From: Vitrella brassicaformis
Lineage: Eukaryota; Sar; Vitrellaceae
Assembly (NCBI GenBank): GCA_001179505.1
Contig: CDMY01000369.1
Coordinates: 50,359 to 97,934 of the forward strand
DNA: 47,576 bases
Reading direction: 5' to 3'
The translations under genes and the position numbers were made by a program. How positions within the stretch are numbered: the first letter of the stretch is position 1; each line of letters begins with the position of its first letter. The notes under the pieces were generated by a model. It had not been told where the DNA came from, did not search any database, and worked only from the letters and a program-made list of their open reading frames with translations. Positions 10,477-22,724 of this stretch are shown here, piece after piece.

Positions 10477-13225
10477 CACTGTGTGTGGAAGGACTTCTCA
10501 TAGAAGTCCGGTGCGCATGAGGTGACCGTCTTTGTCTGCAGGTACTCCATGAATCCCTCCCTGCCGCACTCGCGCCCGAAGCCTGACTGCTTGTAACCGC
10601 CGAACGGCTGCTCCTGGAACACTGGCTGCAGCGCAGCCGGGCAATACACATATGTACATGCAGGTGAGGCACGTGATGTGATTGTGGTTGGTTGACAGAC
10701 AGACTGACTGACCTGCGAGCAGTTCTGCCACACCTGACCTGCCTCTAGCGCCGATGTCACCCTGCATGAGCACCGCACAGGTACGCATCCATACTCATCT
10801 CCTGCATATGATTCGCACGCACCTATCTTTTCTCTGTGGATCTCGTGTCATGACAGCTGCGGCGAGACCATACTCCGTCGCGTTGGCCTCCTACGCACAT
10901 GAAACACATCCACACGCATGGTTGGCTGCAGGTAGGTGTATGTCTGCAGGTCACCTACCTCAATCCCCTCTTCTTCTGTCTTGAAGGGCCGGACGCACAG
11001 CACCGGTCCGAATATTTCCTCTTGCCACAGCCGCGATTGCGTCGGCACGTCTTTGTATATGGTGGGCTGATCCACACATGACACACACACATACAGGGAG
11101 GATCGGGTGGCGTCGCGTCCATGCCAAACAGACGAAAGCGTACCTTTACGAAGTACCCCTGCTGCAGCCCCTCCGGTCTTTGTGTGTCGCCGCCCACCAC
11201 AGAGGTGAGACCCTCAGCGGCAGCCGCCTCGATGAATCGCAACACCTGCACGTACAGAAAAGCGGAAAGTGCACATCGCGCCGATGACTAGAAGCAATAC
11301 AGGTGGGAATACCTTTTGGTATTGCTGTTCCGATATGATGGGCCCCACAGTGACGTTTTCGTCAGAAGCGGGACCTGACCAACAGACACGAGAAGTAAGG
11401 GCAGAAGGGACTCTTGGCTGTGCTGTGTGTGCAGATCCTACCGACGATTAGTTTGGCTGCCGCCTCCTTCAGCTTGGTCAGCAGCTGCAGCGGACACACA
11501 GACACAGAGGCGCCTGTGTGTAGCTGTCGACCACTCATCAACTCATCTGACACACCTTGTCATAGACAGACTCGTGCACCAGCAACCGGCTTGTCGCGCT
11601 GAAATGGCCAAGGAAGGAGCGCATGGGTACGTGACAGTCTCGTCCATCCATCCGTACGTATGACCATACCTGCAGACCTGTCCCGTGCCCCAGAAGATGC
11701 CCGTCATGATCCAATCTGCACCGATGCAGGGGCAGAGAAGGGGCTGGGACGAGTGCACTCGTGCGTGCTTCTCTGTCTGTCTTTGCTCACCGACGACAGC
11801 GTCCAGGTTGACATCGTCGAAGACAAGCATGGGAGACTTGCCGCCCAGCTCCAAATGCACCGGCTGACCGACAGACGGACAGGGTAGAACAACGAGCCAT
11901 CACATCAGATCACGTGTCAGGCTGGCACGAAAGCGCGGTCACCTTCAGGCCTTCAGCTGCGGTCTTCATTATCTGCCTTCCTGTAGTAGGCCGGCAGCGC
12001 AGAGAATCGATGTCGCAGTGGATATGTGAGTGCATGTCAATCGCGTACCCGTGGCAACCGATCCCGTGAACGAGACCTTCCGAACTAGTGGGTGTGCCAC
12101 GATGGCAGCACCAGTAGACGGCCCCAAGCCCGTGAGCACATTGAACACACCGGGAGGCAGCTCCGCTTCATTGCACAGAGCAGCGAACTCTGCACGAACA
12201 GCACGAGTAAATTAAGGCGGCTGTGCCGGTCCGCGCTTACCTACGCAAGTGAAGCTGGCATATTCGGAAGGCTTCAGGACACACGTGCACCCAGCTGCAT
12301 TCAGACACCGCACCGCACCCATCCACAGACAGGCAGCATCATGATGTGTATCTATGTGGTCACCTGCGAGTGCCGATGCGATCTTTTGGGTGGCCATGAG
12401 CAGGGGATAGTTCCAGGGAGCTGCAGCCGATCGCAGAATGATCGCATGTATACGCATGGAGCTGCGTGTCGTCGTACTTATGAGTCCCACGACTCCAATC
12501 GGCTCGTAGATGACATGCGCCTCATAGTCAGAGGACGGGATGGACACAGAGTGCGTCGCCGACCTGCACTCAGCCCGCCCACATACGGGTCTCTCTCTCC
12601 CTTCTCTGCTTATGTGTCAGCCGTCGGTTTCTCACTTTTCCAGTTCCCTTGCGAGCGTCGCGTTGTATCTGAGCCCGGAAGCGACGGTCTCCATGTCGAC
12701 CACACTCTCGCGCATCGGCTTCCCTGACGCGTGACATGCAACAGACAAGGGACGCCAACAGGCAAGTGGTGGCCACACACGTCATTCCTGTTTGCTGCGT
12801 GGCGTGATACCGCAGTCCCATGATTCGATGGCCGCCAGCTTCTGCACGTTGTCCTCAACGAGCTTGGCAATGCGATCGAGATACTCCGCCCGCTGAGATC
12901 CCGGCGTGGCTGCCCAGGATGCCTTTGCACGGTGAGCACACTGCACGCACATAAACACACTCATGCGATGAATTGATGAGTGCATCTAGTGCATCTTCCC
13001 TCTCACCTTGACGGCCGCATCTACATCCTCTTTGGAAGCTTTGGGCAGGGTGGCCATCAGATCGGCTGTGGCTGGGTCGTGTGTGTTGAATGTGTCGGTG
13101 CCGAGGGATGGGTGGAACTGGCCGCCGTAGAACAGACACTTTCCCTGCAGCACCAGGGGCGTGTACGGCATCGACTGCAGGAGGCGGGGCAGCGCTGGCA
13201 CCTTCATCCCGCTGCTTCGTTGCAT
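10476..13225 (-). CDS. Betaine/aminoaldehyde dehydrogenase (ALDH9/ALDH10-like)
   Basis: NAD-dependent oxidation of betaine aldehyde or related aminoaldehydes to the acid, which in algae and plants makes the osmolyte glycine betaine. The protein is spread over more than ten exons on the minus strand. In order: LFYGGQF near the N terminus, [17 protein letters not shown], the [12 protein letters not shown] and [17 protein letters not shown] block typical of BADH, CVLKPSE for cofactor binding, the glutamate motif LELGGKSP, the catalytic Cys in FWGTGQVC split by an intron and followed by [10 protein letters not shown], then QEEIFGPVL and [13 protein letters not shown]. The start at 13225 ([13 protein letters not shown]) is the first in-frame ATG after TTG upstream codons. 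The C terminus SFHTQ is not a peroxisomal signal. It is head-to-head with CFAP206 over 120 bases. Superfamily certain, substrate inferred from similarity to BADH. Confidence 0.85.
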
Positions 13226-13345
13226 CGATGAGTCCAACGCGGCCTGCCAGATCTGATTGCGAGCTTGATTGCGAGCTAAGCTTGCCTTCGTCGCAGATTT
13301 TGCAGAGGTTTGTTGGCTTCACAGACTCGGCAACAAGTTGCGAAG
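13226..13345. promoter_or_regulatory. Divergent promoter spacer with two TTGCGAGCT boxes
   Basis: This 120-base spacer between the dehydrogenase and CFAP206 starts holds TTGCGAGCTT at 13257-13266 and TTGCGAGCTAA at 13269-13279, a close tandem. The same core occurs in three other promoter spacers of the window. Function as a cis-element is inferred. Confidence 0.5.
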
Positions 13346-16080
13346 ATGGTTCTGATCAGCCTGAGCGTTGTCACGCGTGAAATAGTGACTCTATGCAGAC
13401 AGCTCGGACAGGCGGTACGATAGGCGGGGGAAGCATGGAAGACGAATCACACTGAATCGTGTGTGTACTCAGGTGTCGGAGGCGTATGCAGCGTATGTGG
13501 CGACAACGCTCCTCAACCCAGCAACAGGCATGCACATTCATGGGAAAACAGAGAGAGGGAGAGAGATACAGACAGACAGACAGACAGACAAGCGAAATGG
13601 GGCCTCATCGAGTCATGTTGTTTCAGGCACCTTTTACGTGGACAAGCCTTTGGATGAGCCCCTGGCCAGGGCCCTCATCGAGGGGGCGGTGCAGCAGATT
13701 TTCGCCAAGGGCGACCCGCACACTGAGATCTTCCGTCTCCAGGCCACCTATGACAGCACATTCCTCGACCTGCAGCAGAAGCTCACCGCCTACCAAAACA
13801 CCGTGGAAGACTTTGAGGCCAACCTCATTACCAACATTGCGGACTCCTTCACAGAGAGCCGCAACGCGTCCACGAGCGAGGGGCTTGAGGCGCACGCCAC
13901 TGTCTACAAGAAGGTCTACCGGCTGCTGCTCTCCCGCGCGGGCCATCTGGAGCCGCTGACCTTCGACGGGACACCGAGTGGCGGAATGCATGTGCGGCAC
14001 CCATCGCCTAAGCCCAAGAGCACCGGCGCGGTGGAAAGGGAGGTCGCAGCTGCTCTCGAATCGGTCTTCCCGCGTCTCGGCTTGCGTGCGTTCCTTTCTC
14101 TCACTCCTGGGGAGAGAGCCACGCAACTGGGTGAGCTGGGCAACATTGTGCTGGGCATTCGGCTGTTCAACCAGAATCTGGGCAAGGGCGGGGCGGGCTT
14201 GCCCGTCCTTGACGACAGCACCTGGCCGGAGGAGGCCCGGGGTTTCGAGAAGGAGCTTCAGAGGGAGCTTGACCAGACAGAGGGCGTGTGTCAGGACCTA
14301 GTGGAGGTGTTGCTGTACACCAAAGGCAAGGAATTCACCGTGACAGATGAGGACGACAAACAGGAGGCGGACAAGCTCGTGATCGAGCCGTCTTCCCGCA
14401 TCCGGCAGCTCATGTACACGCGCCAGATGCAGGCCTACCTCGGCAGCCTCCTGGAGGAGGTCTCTGGGGCAGTGGATGCGCTGTCCGGCAGCCAGCAGGA
14501 GTTCCTGCAGGAGCTGCAGGAGCTGAAGATCAGCGTGGGGGCCAAGACGTCCGTGCCCAAAGAGCTGGTGTACCCCAAGTTCGACACGCTCGCCCGACTC
14601 TTCCGTGTCTGCCTCAGCCACAGGAACGTCGTCAACTCAAGGTGAGTGACCAGACTCTTGTATCCGGGTCTTGTGCTTCTACGGAAATCCCTGCGCGTGC
14701 ATGCAGGAGCCCATTGTTGAAGCTCCTGCGGGCTCAGCGTAGGGACTACTTTCCGGAGGTGCCGCGAGGGTTGCTCGACGCTGCGGCTGCCGCAAAGGTG
14801 ACTGACACAGGAACACGTGTATGTGAGATCAGTCATCTGTGCCCTCCCTGTCCTTGCTGCATGCATCTGCATCAGGTGGACATGTCTCCTGCGGAAGCAT
14901 TCAGGCAGCAAGTCGGAAAGGTAAGGCTGGTTGGCGGCCCGAGAAGCGACCAACAGACTCTTGCTTGCGCTTCATTCTGCTTCTTTCTTTGTCGCAGGAG
15001 GACGCCTTGCCCGAGTTGCCAGAGGGCACCGAGGCGCTGGAGACACCCGTGCGGCTGACTATGGAAAACACACCTGACTTCATGCAGCTGCCATTGGACT
15101 TCCAAGTAGGGGCTTGCTTGCTTTGCTGCACCAAGGAAGGCAGCGCAGCATCACTGTGTGCGTGTGTGTCATGGGTGCAGGGTTTCTGTGTGTGGTGTCT
15201 TGTAAGGCGGAGTGGCATTCTTGTGCCGGGCAATCCCTCACTGGGGGTGGTGCGATACAAGGTACGTACGGTGACCAGAGTACATGCATCCTGCCATTCT
15301 GTCTCTGATCTGGCTGGATATCGTGTTGTTGCATGTCAGGGTCGGTTCTGTGTGGTGTCTCACGAGAAGGCCCTGGAGGAGTTCCTGCAGGCGCCCGAGC
15401 GGTTCTTCATCGGCATCAGGGCTGTCTGTCTGGCGCACCCCCAGCTCATCCACCTGCTGAGACTACACGAGGACTTCCCAAAGTCAGTAGGCTTACCTAC
15501 TGGCATTAGGACGCCGTCCCTCGCTCATGTCTCCTTTCTCTTTCTGTGCGTGCAGGTCATCTCTGACGACCATCCTTGAGAAGCTCAGCGAGGGTGCGGC
15601 TGGGGTGTCTCTCGCACAGTCCATGCAGGCTGACGCCGCCACCATGACGCCGACCCATTTCGTCGAGTCACACATCGACCGGTATTCAAGAAAGATCCCA
15701 TGACGGCCGTTTCTTCCGTCTGATGTTTTGCGGTGGGCTGCAGCAACTATGAGTGGAACGAGTGGAAGCTGCGCGGCACAGCGCTGCACTACGCCGACAT
15801 CATGAACAAGACCACCATGTCCACACAGACCAACGGCTCCAACTTCAGGTCAACCAACCCCCAGAGACACACCACAAGACCCCACACACTAATGCGCTTT
15901 CTTCCTCTGCCTTTCACCAGGCGTGAGGCGGAGACGCAGGTGTGGCCCCCCCGGGACACGTCGACCAACACATTGCAGAACCGCGGCACCAACCCCCCGA
16001 GGCACCACAGGTATCTGCGGGGGCTGCGGGGCCACAAGGAGGACAGACTCAAGGTGGTCGACCTCAAGTTCGAACTCTGA
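13346..16080 (+). CDS. CFAP206: Cilia- and flagella-associated protein 206
   Basis: CFAP206 (FAP206) docks radial spoke 2 and dynein c to the microtubule doublet of the axoneme. Eleven exons (13346-13414, 13473-13527, 13627-14641, 14707-14797, 14876-14920, 14998-15105, 15181-15261, 15340-15482, 15556-15681, 15744-15848, 15921-16080) join in frame to 665 residues, near the family's usual 620. Diagnostic stretches are LESVFPRLGLRAFLSLTPGE and GNIVLGIRLFNQNLGKGG in the N-terminal half, and NYEWNEWKLRGTALHYAD, TQVWPPRD and YLRGLRGHKED near the C terminus. The start MVLISLSVVTREIV fits the family's N-terminal helix. The second intron (13528-13626) begins with GC, not GT. The gene is convergent with apicortin and divergent from the aldehyde dehydrogenase. 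Together with DRC12-like it implies a motile flagellated stage. Confidence 0.88.
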
Positions 16081-16646
16081 TCATGGATGGCCTCACGGAT
16101 GGATGGGCGGGGGTGGATGTGTGTGGTCGATTGTGTGTGGCGGAGGGATTTCTTCGGGATTGTTTGTTGGTTCATTAATTCAATTGCTGTTCGTGTTCAT
16201 GTTAGACTCCACTTAACGGATGGGTGCATGGAAGTGCTGTCTGTCTCCTGGTGTGGCGACGGTGTGTGCCCTCGGTACCATCAATCATCATACTACCATG
16301 TCTCTCTCCTCCCTCCTCTGCTTCCCTGCCCCGATTCCCTCCCACCCGTCTGTAGCCAAACACAGCCGACCAGACAGCCAGGCAGATCAGCAAAGAGAGA
16401 GAAAAAGACGATGCCTAACTCTGGGGGTAGCCACCATTCGGTAGCAAGGTAGCAAGGCAGGAGCAGCAGAGACGGTACTACTCTGCAAACAACTGAGGCG
16501 GGAGAATGAGTGTATTACTGCGCTACTCGTACGTACGTCTACTAGCACGAAGCAAGTGCAGCTAGCTACAAAGAGGACAGTAGACAGACAGGTGCACTCG
16601 GGCAGACAGTCAGTCACTAAAGCAGCTTGGTGTGGGGCCGGACCGT
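16081..16646. other. Intergenic, between CFAP206 and apicortin 3' ends
   Basis: About 565 bases with the two convergent 3' untranslated regions. A short duplicated GGTAGCAAGG-like sequence (around 16440-16458) and pyrimidine-rich tracts are seen, but no gene. Confidence 0.5.
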
Positions 16647-17532
16647 TCACTCGAGGAAGGCAGCAGGGATGTGCTCGGGGTCATCCTGGGGCTTCTCGGC
16701 TAAAAATCAATCAGAGACATGACATCAGTGGGCATATAGAGGTCTTTGCCGACAAGCGTACCTCCGCAGCAGAGGTACTTCTCGCCGTCTTCGAATTCGG
16801 TGATGTCCTTGATGATGGTCTTCATGTTCTGCTTGTAGATCTTGCGGATCACCCCGCTCTTGGGGCTGCAGCCCGACTTGCCCGCCTCAGCAACGAACTG
16901 CAAACATCAAGAAACGATCACACCATCAATGAGGTGGCTTGTCAAGTAGGTGTCCTCCATCCAGCCTACCTGTTCCACGTTCCGGATGGTCTTCTTGACG
17001 ATGAACTTGACGCCCTTGAAGTGCTTGTCACCGTTCCTGTAGAGCCAAATGGTGATGGGTGTCTCAGCTTGGGTGCCGAACTTCTGCTGGCCAAGGGCGC
17101 CCTGCACCACTGGCTTGCGCCCGGCACGCTCGACCTTTCTCACACACACACACACAGACAGACCCACACGCAGACACACATGCAGAGAAAGGCGTCTAGC
17201 ACCCCAAGGGGTCGTTGCCTACATGGTCGACTGTCTTCTCCACGGCGTGGCGGCGGGCAGAAGATTCGGTGGAGCCGTCAATGTTGACCAGCTCCTCCCG
17301 ACCAGCAATCCCTCGCCCCTTACCGCCCTCGTCGAAACGGTGCTTATGGGCACCCTGATATACAGACCACCAAGAACAGCAAGCAGAAGAGAGGCGTGGG
17401 GGTTGGAGGAAAGGTGGCAAGAAGGGCAGAACGGGGCCCCCGCTGACCAGCGCTGTGTGTTACCGTGTATTGGGTGTGGTCGGTGAGCCTGTCGAAGATG
17501 CTCTGCTTCTCGGGGCTCTTCCTTCCCGACAT
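16647..17532 (-). CDS. Apicortin (p25-alpha fragment plus doublecortin domain)
   Basis: Apicortin binds and stabilises microtubules; in apicomplexans it localises to the apical conoid. Five exons (17532-17464, 17354-17223, 17134-16970, 16897-16762, 16699-16647) join exactly in frame to 184 residues. Residues 12-40 carry the p25-alpha (TPPP) signature: IFDRLTDHTQYTGAHKHRFD followed by EGGKGRGIAGR. Residues from about 80 form the doublecortin domain: ITIWLYRNGDKHFKGVKFIV, then GVIRKIYKQN and FEDGEKYLCCGG. The tail ends HIPAAFLE. The length and domain order match known apicortins, which are essentially confined to myzozoans, Trichoplax and some chytrid-related fungi, making this the strongest taxonomic marker in the window. 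The gene diverges from a large coiled-coil gene across the first assembly gap. Confidence 0.92.
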
Positions 17533-17683
17533 CGTTGGTCTCAGTGGGGGGTGGTACGCTCGACGATGGCCGGTCGATTTCTTTTGGGTCCTTGCTATTC
17601 ACAAGAGGGTAGGATATGTACAGCGTGGGGTGAGCAAACTTTCGAGAAACACCCACAACTTGAAGATCGGAGACAGGGGGAAG

Positions 17684-18040
17684 CGCGCCGCCCCCATGAG
17701 CCCCCCCCCCCNNNNNNNNNNNNNNNNNNNNNNNNNNNNNNNNNNNNNNNNNNNNNNNNNNNNNNNNNNNNNNNNNNNNNNNNNNNNNNNNNNNNNNNNN
17801 NNNNNNNNNNNNNNNNNNNNNNNNNNNNNNNNNNNNNNNNNNNNNNNNNNNNNNNNNNNNNNNNNNNNNNNNNNNNNNNNNNNNNNNNNNNNNNNNNNNN
17901 NNNNNNNNNNNNNNNNNNNNNNNNNNNNNNNNNNNNNNNNNNNNNNNNNNNNNNNNNNNNNNNNNNNNNNNNNNNNNNNNNNNNNNNNNNNNNNNNNNNN
18001 NNNNNNNNNNNCGCGCCGCCCCCATGAGCCCCCCCCCCCC
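17684..18040. other. 300-N assembly gap flanked by identical sequence
   Basis: Positions 17712-18011 are exactly 300 N. Immediately before the gap is CGCGCCGCCCCCATGAGCCC running into poly-C, and the same sequence follows the gap from 18012. The flanks are therefore a duplicated end of one locus, so the true distance is probably close to zero and the poly-C run caused the break. The gap lies in the spacer between apicortin and the coiled-coil gene, so no known coding sequence is lost. Confidence 0.85.
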
Positions 18041-18057
18041 GGTTACTCTCGGAAACG

Positions 18058-21000
18058 ATGGACACCGTTACTGTTGCGGTGCTGCAGGCCCTGCAACCAT
18101 CAAAGGCCGCGACGAAGCGGCCGAGCTTGTTCGAGCAGTCTCTCCTGCCAGCCAGCATTGCCGACGGCGACTCGCAGCATCTGTCTGACCCTGCTCTCCC
18201 TCCGACGGTCCGGACGCTCTCAGCACGCAAATCGGCACGTCTGACTGAGATCCTCGTCAAGGAGATACAGGACCGGGTGCTCGGCCCAGACAAGGACCAT
18301 CATGCAGACGACAAGCGGCACAGCGTGGCCACTCGGCCATCCGTCGGCGGCGAGATCCCCTCTCTCGCGCAGCGGAGGAGCGTCGGCAAGAGAGCGACGC
18401 ATGCATCGCTCATCAGTGCAGCCACATCCCATGGGAAGCGGCAGTCGAGAGGGGACTCCCTTTGGGTGTCGCAGCGGGCCTCAGTCTCCTCCACTTTGGC
18501 AAGAGACGAGGCTCAGCCTGGCGAGGAGGGGAGCGGTGAAGATGCCCAAGGTGCCGAGGAGCGGCGGGTTGATGAGGTGGAGGCAGGCTCAAGCCGACTT
18601 TTTGAGATATTCGCTCAAGTGGCGGAGGAGACATCCACTGAATGCAGAGTGAGCCGGCAAGAGACATGGAGAGATGAAATCCGCAAGAGGCGTGTTTCTG
18701 TTTGTAGGAGCGGGGTGACCTTCTGCGGCAGCTGATGAACAGCCTCTCCCGGATGTTTGATGAGCTGATTATGTCGGTGCGATCGCTGAACAAGGAGAAG
18801 AGGGAGCTGTTGCAGGACCACAGCAGCAGAGCAGACGAGCTGGCGCGGACCAAGGAAATGTGCGACAACCTCTACTCCGTCAACCAGACTCTAAAGAAGG
18901 AGCGAGCGACAATGACCCTCACGCTCACCCGCGTGGAACAAAAGGCAGGCAGGCCACACGAGGCCACCCCTACCGGCGTTGAACTGTCTGTCATGCTTGT
19001 CTGTCTGTCTGTCTCGTGTGTGCAGTATGACGAGGGCCAGTGGGAGATAGGCGAGCTCATGGCCTCCCTACAGGCAGCAAGGGTATGCAGACAGCCATCT
19101 CCATCACATAAATATATGTGCATCCTCGTTCCTGTCTCGCCTCTGGGTTGGTTAGGAGGAGGCTCGCGGCTTGCAGGCGGCGCTCAACCTCTCCCTGGCA
19201 GAGAAGGAGGCCGCCCGACGAGCGGCCGTCGACGTCGGCACCGACCCACTGATGCCATTCAGCAGCTTCACCACATCCTTGGTGCCGCCAACCGCCACTC
19301 TCCCAGTGCTTGACGAGGCCATGCCGGACATCGTTCCACCGACATCGATGCCGTCCATTGAGATCCCCGCTTTCGTCAGCCCTGTATACGACACAGATGA
19401 CGGCGAAGAGGAGCAGCAGCGGCCCACTTCTGGCGCACCAGAGGCTCCTATCGTCGATGCTGATCGCTCAGCGGGAGACCGCAAGGAGGATGTCCGAGAA
19501 GAGGCCCCAGGTATGCACGAGGACAGCACCATGGTGGAAGCACCCCCTGCTTCTGAGGACACCGTCAAGGAGACCCAGCAAAGGACTCTCGCCCATCAAG
19601 TGGTTGAAGCGATTGTGAGCCACGTGCTGGAGACACTTCCTCTGCCAGCAAAGCCTGCAGCTTTGGCCGATGGGGGAGCTCAGACAGCATCTGTGGAACT
19701 GCCATCGCTCCCCGACGGCAGTAGTGGGCTTATCGACGAGCGCAGGGGCAGCCCCGAGATTATTGCTGAGGCGCCGATCAGCCATGAAGAGGGAGAGGAT
19801 GAACATCATGAGACAGCCGCGGCATCACATTTTGCCGCCGAGACACAGCGGGAGACTGAACCAGGCGTGGAGGCGGAGGCTGCCGCAGAGCAGCCAGCTG
19901 CCCCGGCGCGTGCAGAGCCCCCTCAGGTGGACCGGTTTGCTCCGAGAGTGCCAGCAGAGGTGCCAGCTATAGCTGCTGCTTCAGAAGATGCAGGAGACAT
20001 ATCCCCTGCGAGGGTTGAGAGGAGTCCTGTAAGGCGACCCATTTCCCACACACTTCCAGCAGGTATTGGTGGCGGGATAGATGTCGACGAGGCGGATGAG
20101 CTCTCGGCTGTTGGAACCGAACGACAAGCTATCAGCGAAGTCCAAGGGGAAGGGCGAGCCATCAGCGAGACTGAAGGGCAGGCTATCAGCGAGATGGAAG
20201 AATCTGCTGTAAGCGAGATGGAGGAAGCTGAGGAGGAGCATTGGGCGACTGAGCCCTCAATCCAGCCAGCCACCGCTGTGCCACCACTCAGCCTCCCGGC
20301 CGTCTCAGGGCGCCCCGCCCAAGCCACCGTCAAGCCACCTGCAGAGAAGAGGAGACCAACTGAAGAGGCCATCTCCCCTGATGAGAAGACCCGGGCCCTA
20401 GAGCGCGTCAAGAAACGTGTTAAGGAGCACTCGGTCAAGATCGTTGCCCACCCAGACGTTCCCAGCAGCAGCGCGCCCATGACCAGCCGTTCTGCTAACG
20501 AGAGCCTTCACGCAGCCCGTATGGGTTGGACGTCTCAGGGCTGGGACGACCTGGACATCGAGATGCAGTCGGAGACCATGAGGCGGCCGCTGAAGATCGA
20601 GGTGTCCATTGCGCGGGGGCCTGGGGTGCACAGCCAGTTCACGCTCCATCGGCCCTCGCGCGAAGAGGTCTGTGAGGCTTTCACGATGGCCACGCACAGG
20701 GGGGAGGGCGACACGGTCCCATCAGGGCAGCGAGCCCTTCCCGCCCTCCCCACCAACCTCACGACCGCAGCGGATCAGCTCTTCAGCTCGAGCCTGAGGA
20801 GTGGCCTTCACGTGTCGCCGAGGCCGAGCGCCCCGCCCTCCCCTGGCCGGACATCTGCTGGGGGGAAGGGGGAGATCTCGATGCTGAAGCTTGACAAATT
20901 GGTTGCTCTGATTAACCAAATCTTTGAAGCAAGAAGCAACCAGGAGGCCAGGTGAGGGCTGGGATGGGGGAGAAGGGGGAGTGCAATGATGCCTGACTGA

Positions 21001-22724
21001 TGTCGTCGAAATAGGCTGCCCACTGCTCGCCCTCTCCCGCCCTTCGCCCAGTTCGTGGGTAAGTAAACAAAGGAACGGCAGACTGGTCGCCTGTCACAGT
21101 GGATATCTTTTGTGTGTATGATGGATGCAGGTAATTTCTTCAAGACGAAGCACGGGTCCCTCCCTGCTGTGCTCGAAGAGAAAATCAAACAGCTCAGGCA
21201 GTCTGTCCAGCAACACTGCCTCGCACCAAACGCTGTACGCCACCAAAACAAGTCAGTCTCCCGATTTCACACATGGAATGTGTTCCCTTCCTGTGTGCAG
21301 CACCCTGTGATAAGACACTTCCACGACTTTGTGGCTCGGTCGTCCACAGCCGAGGTGACGGTGTATCTGTGGCTGCGGCGGCTGGTGAGGCGGCTGGCCG
21401 TCAGCCCGCAGACCTTCACTGGGCCCCCGCCAGTGGAGAGCTTCAAGCCGGGCACCTCACACCCACACAAGGCCGTCTCGTCCGTCTGGGACAGCGAGAG
21501 CGGCAGCCCCACCTCATCCCCCGTCTCGCCCACGTCACCCGACCATGCCAATGAGCCACCCTCCCTGGCTCAGGTGACGGCAGACGCTCAGGAGATGATG
21601 CGAATCAAGGCCTTGGAATACGAAGCTGAGGGAAAGGGAGAGACACATGAGGGCGAGGCAGCAGCGGTTGGCACCGTGGTGCCGGTTGCGGCAGCGACGC
21701 GGGCAGTGGCCATCATGTTTGGGTCGACGCCCCTGCACGCCATCGTGCTTGGCATCCTGTCTGGCCATGGCCATGGCCACGCGCAGGGAGAGGCTGCGGG
21801 CGCTGGTGCGGGTGTGCCGCTGGATGTGGTGCTCGACTTGTGCATGGAGGGGTGGCGGGCCAGCAAGGCCGCTGATGACAGCGACGCATTCGAACTCGCC
21901 ACCAGTGCATTCGCACGGGTAAGTAAGTCAGGAGGCACAAGGCATACGAGACAGACAGGGCCGATAGATACACACGAACGCGGTGAATGCCTTTGTCTGT
22001 CTCGTCCATAGGTCGATCGTTACAGCCGCGGTCTGCTGTCTCCTGGAGAGCTGATGCAGGCCCTCGCCATTCTGCCGGTGCAGCTAGTGCCGCCGCAGCC
22101 CTTGACGGAGTCCCACCACGACATGAGCCACTTCACGACTGCCGTCCAGGCAGCTATGGCCAAGATGCCGCCCGTCAGGGTGGCAGTCAAGGCCCCCGCA
22201 GCAGCAGGAGCAGTGGACAGCAGGGCGGCGGATGAGGTCATTGAGTGTCTGTTGGGGCTCTTCCAGCAGCTGACCCCCACACTGAACCACTTCCTTAACG
22301 CACTCGTACACAGCGAAAGGAGCGGCGACGTGGTATGGTATGCCCACAAACACCAACAGACAGACAGACAGGGAGAGACATGCTCACTCAGCTCACATCC
22401 ACACACATACCATACCACATACAGGTGTTCTGCCGGGAGCTGTCCCGCCATTCGAGAGCCTTCACTTTGGCAGTAAGGGAGCGGGACGTCTGTGAGGCCC
22501 TGCGGAGCTTCCGCCAGCTGCTGATCAATCTGCTGGCCTTCCAGAGCGACCACCATGTGGAGGAGGGTGTGGTGCCGGTGAGGGATGAGGTCATGCGGGA
22601 GGCCTCTGGGCTGATATCGGTGTTGAAAGCCATGTGGCGCCAGAGCAGGGAGTGGGAGAGCAGTGGGAGGGGCGGCCGCACCATGGGGGCATACGATGAG
22701 GTGCTGGAGACGATGCCCAGATGA
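18058..22724 (+). CDS. Large coiled-coil protein with EF-hand-like C-terminal half, probably cytoskeletal
   Basis: Start MDTVTVAVLQALQPSK at 18058. Exon 1 (to 18648) is Ser/Arg-rich and disordered. Exon 2 (18708-18944) is a clear coiled coil (SVRSLNKEKRELLQDHSSRA). Exon 3 starts at 19026; the intron between them begins with GC. A very long exon (19156-20952) is acidic and Pro/Ala/Glu-rich, with short ISE-type repeats (AISEVQ, AISETE, AISEME, AVSEME) around 20130-20225. Then LDKLVALINQIFEARSNQE, FFKTKHGSLPAVLEEKIKQL and HPVIRHFHDFVARS resemble a helical module I associate with ciliary proteins of ciliates, and VDRYSRGLLSPGELMQALAI looks like one EF-hand loop with its first Asp kept. The last exon ends DEVLETMPR at 22724. 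No enzyme motif. A ciliary or cortical role is suggested by this module and by its apicortin neighbour, but is not established. Confidence 0.6.

Noticed and set aside
17701-17711. Poly-C run as a biological signal
   Set aside because: It abuts an assembly gap with duplicated flanks and is best explained as a sequencing artefact.
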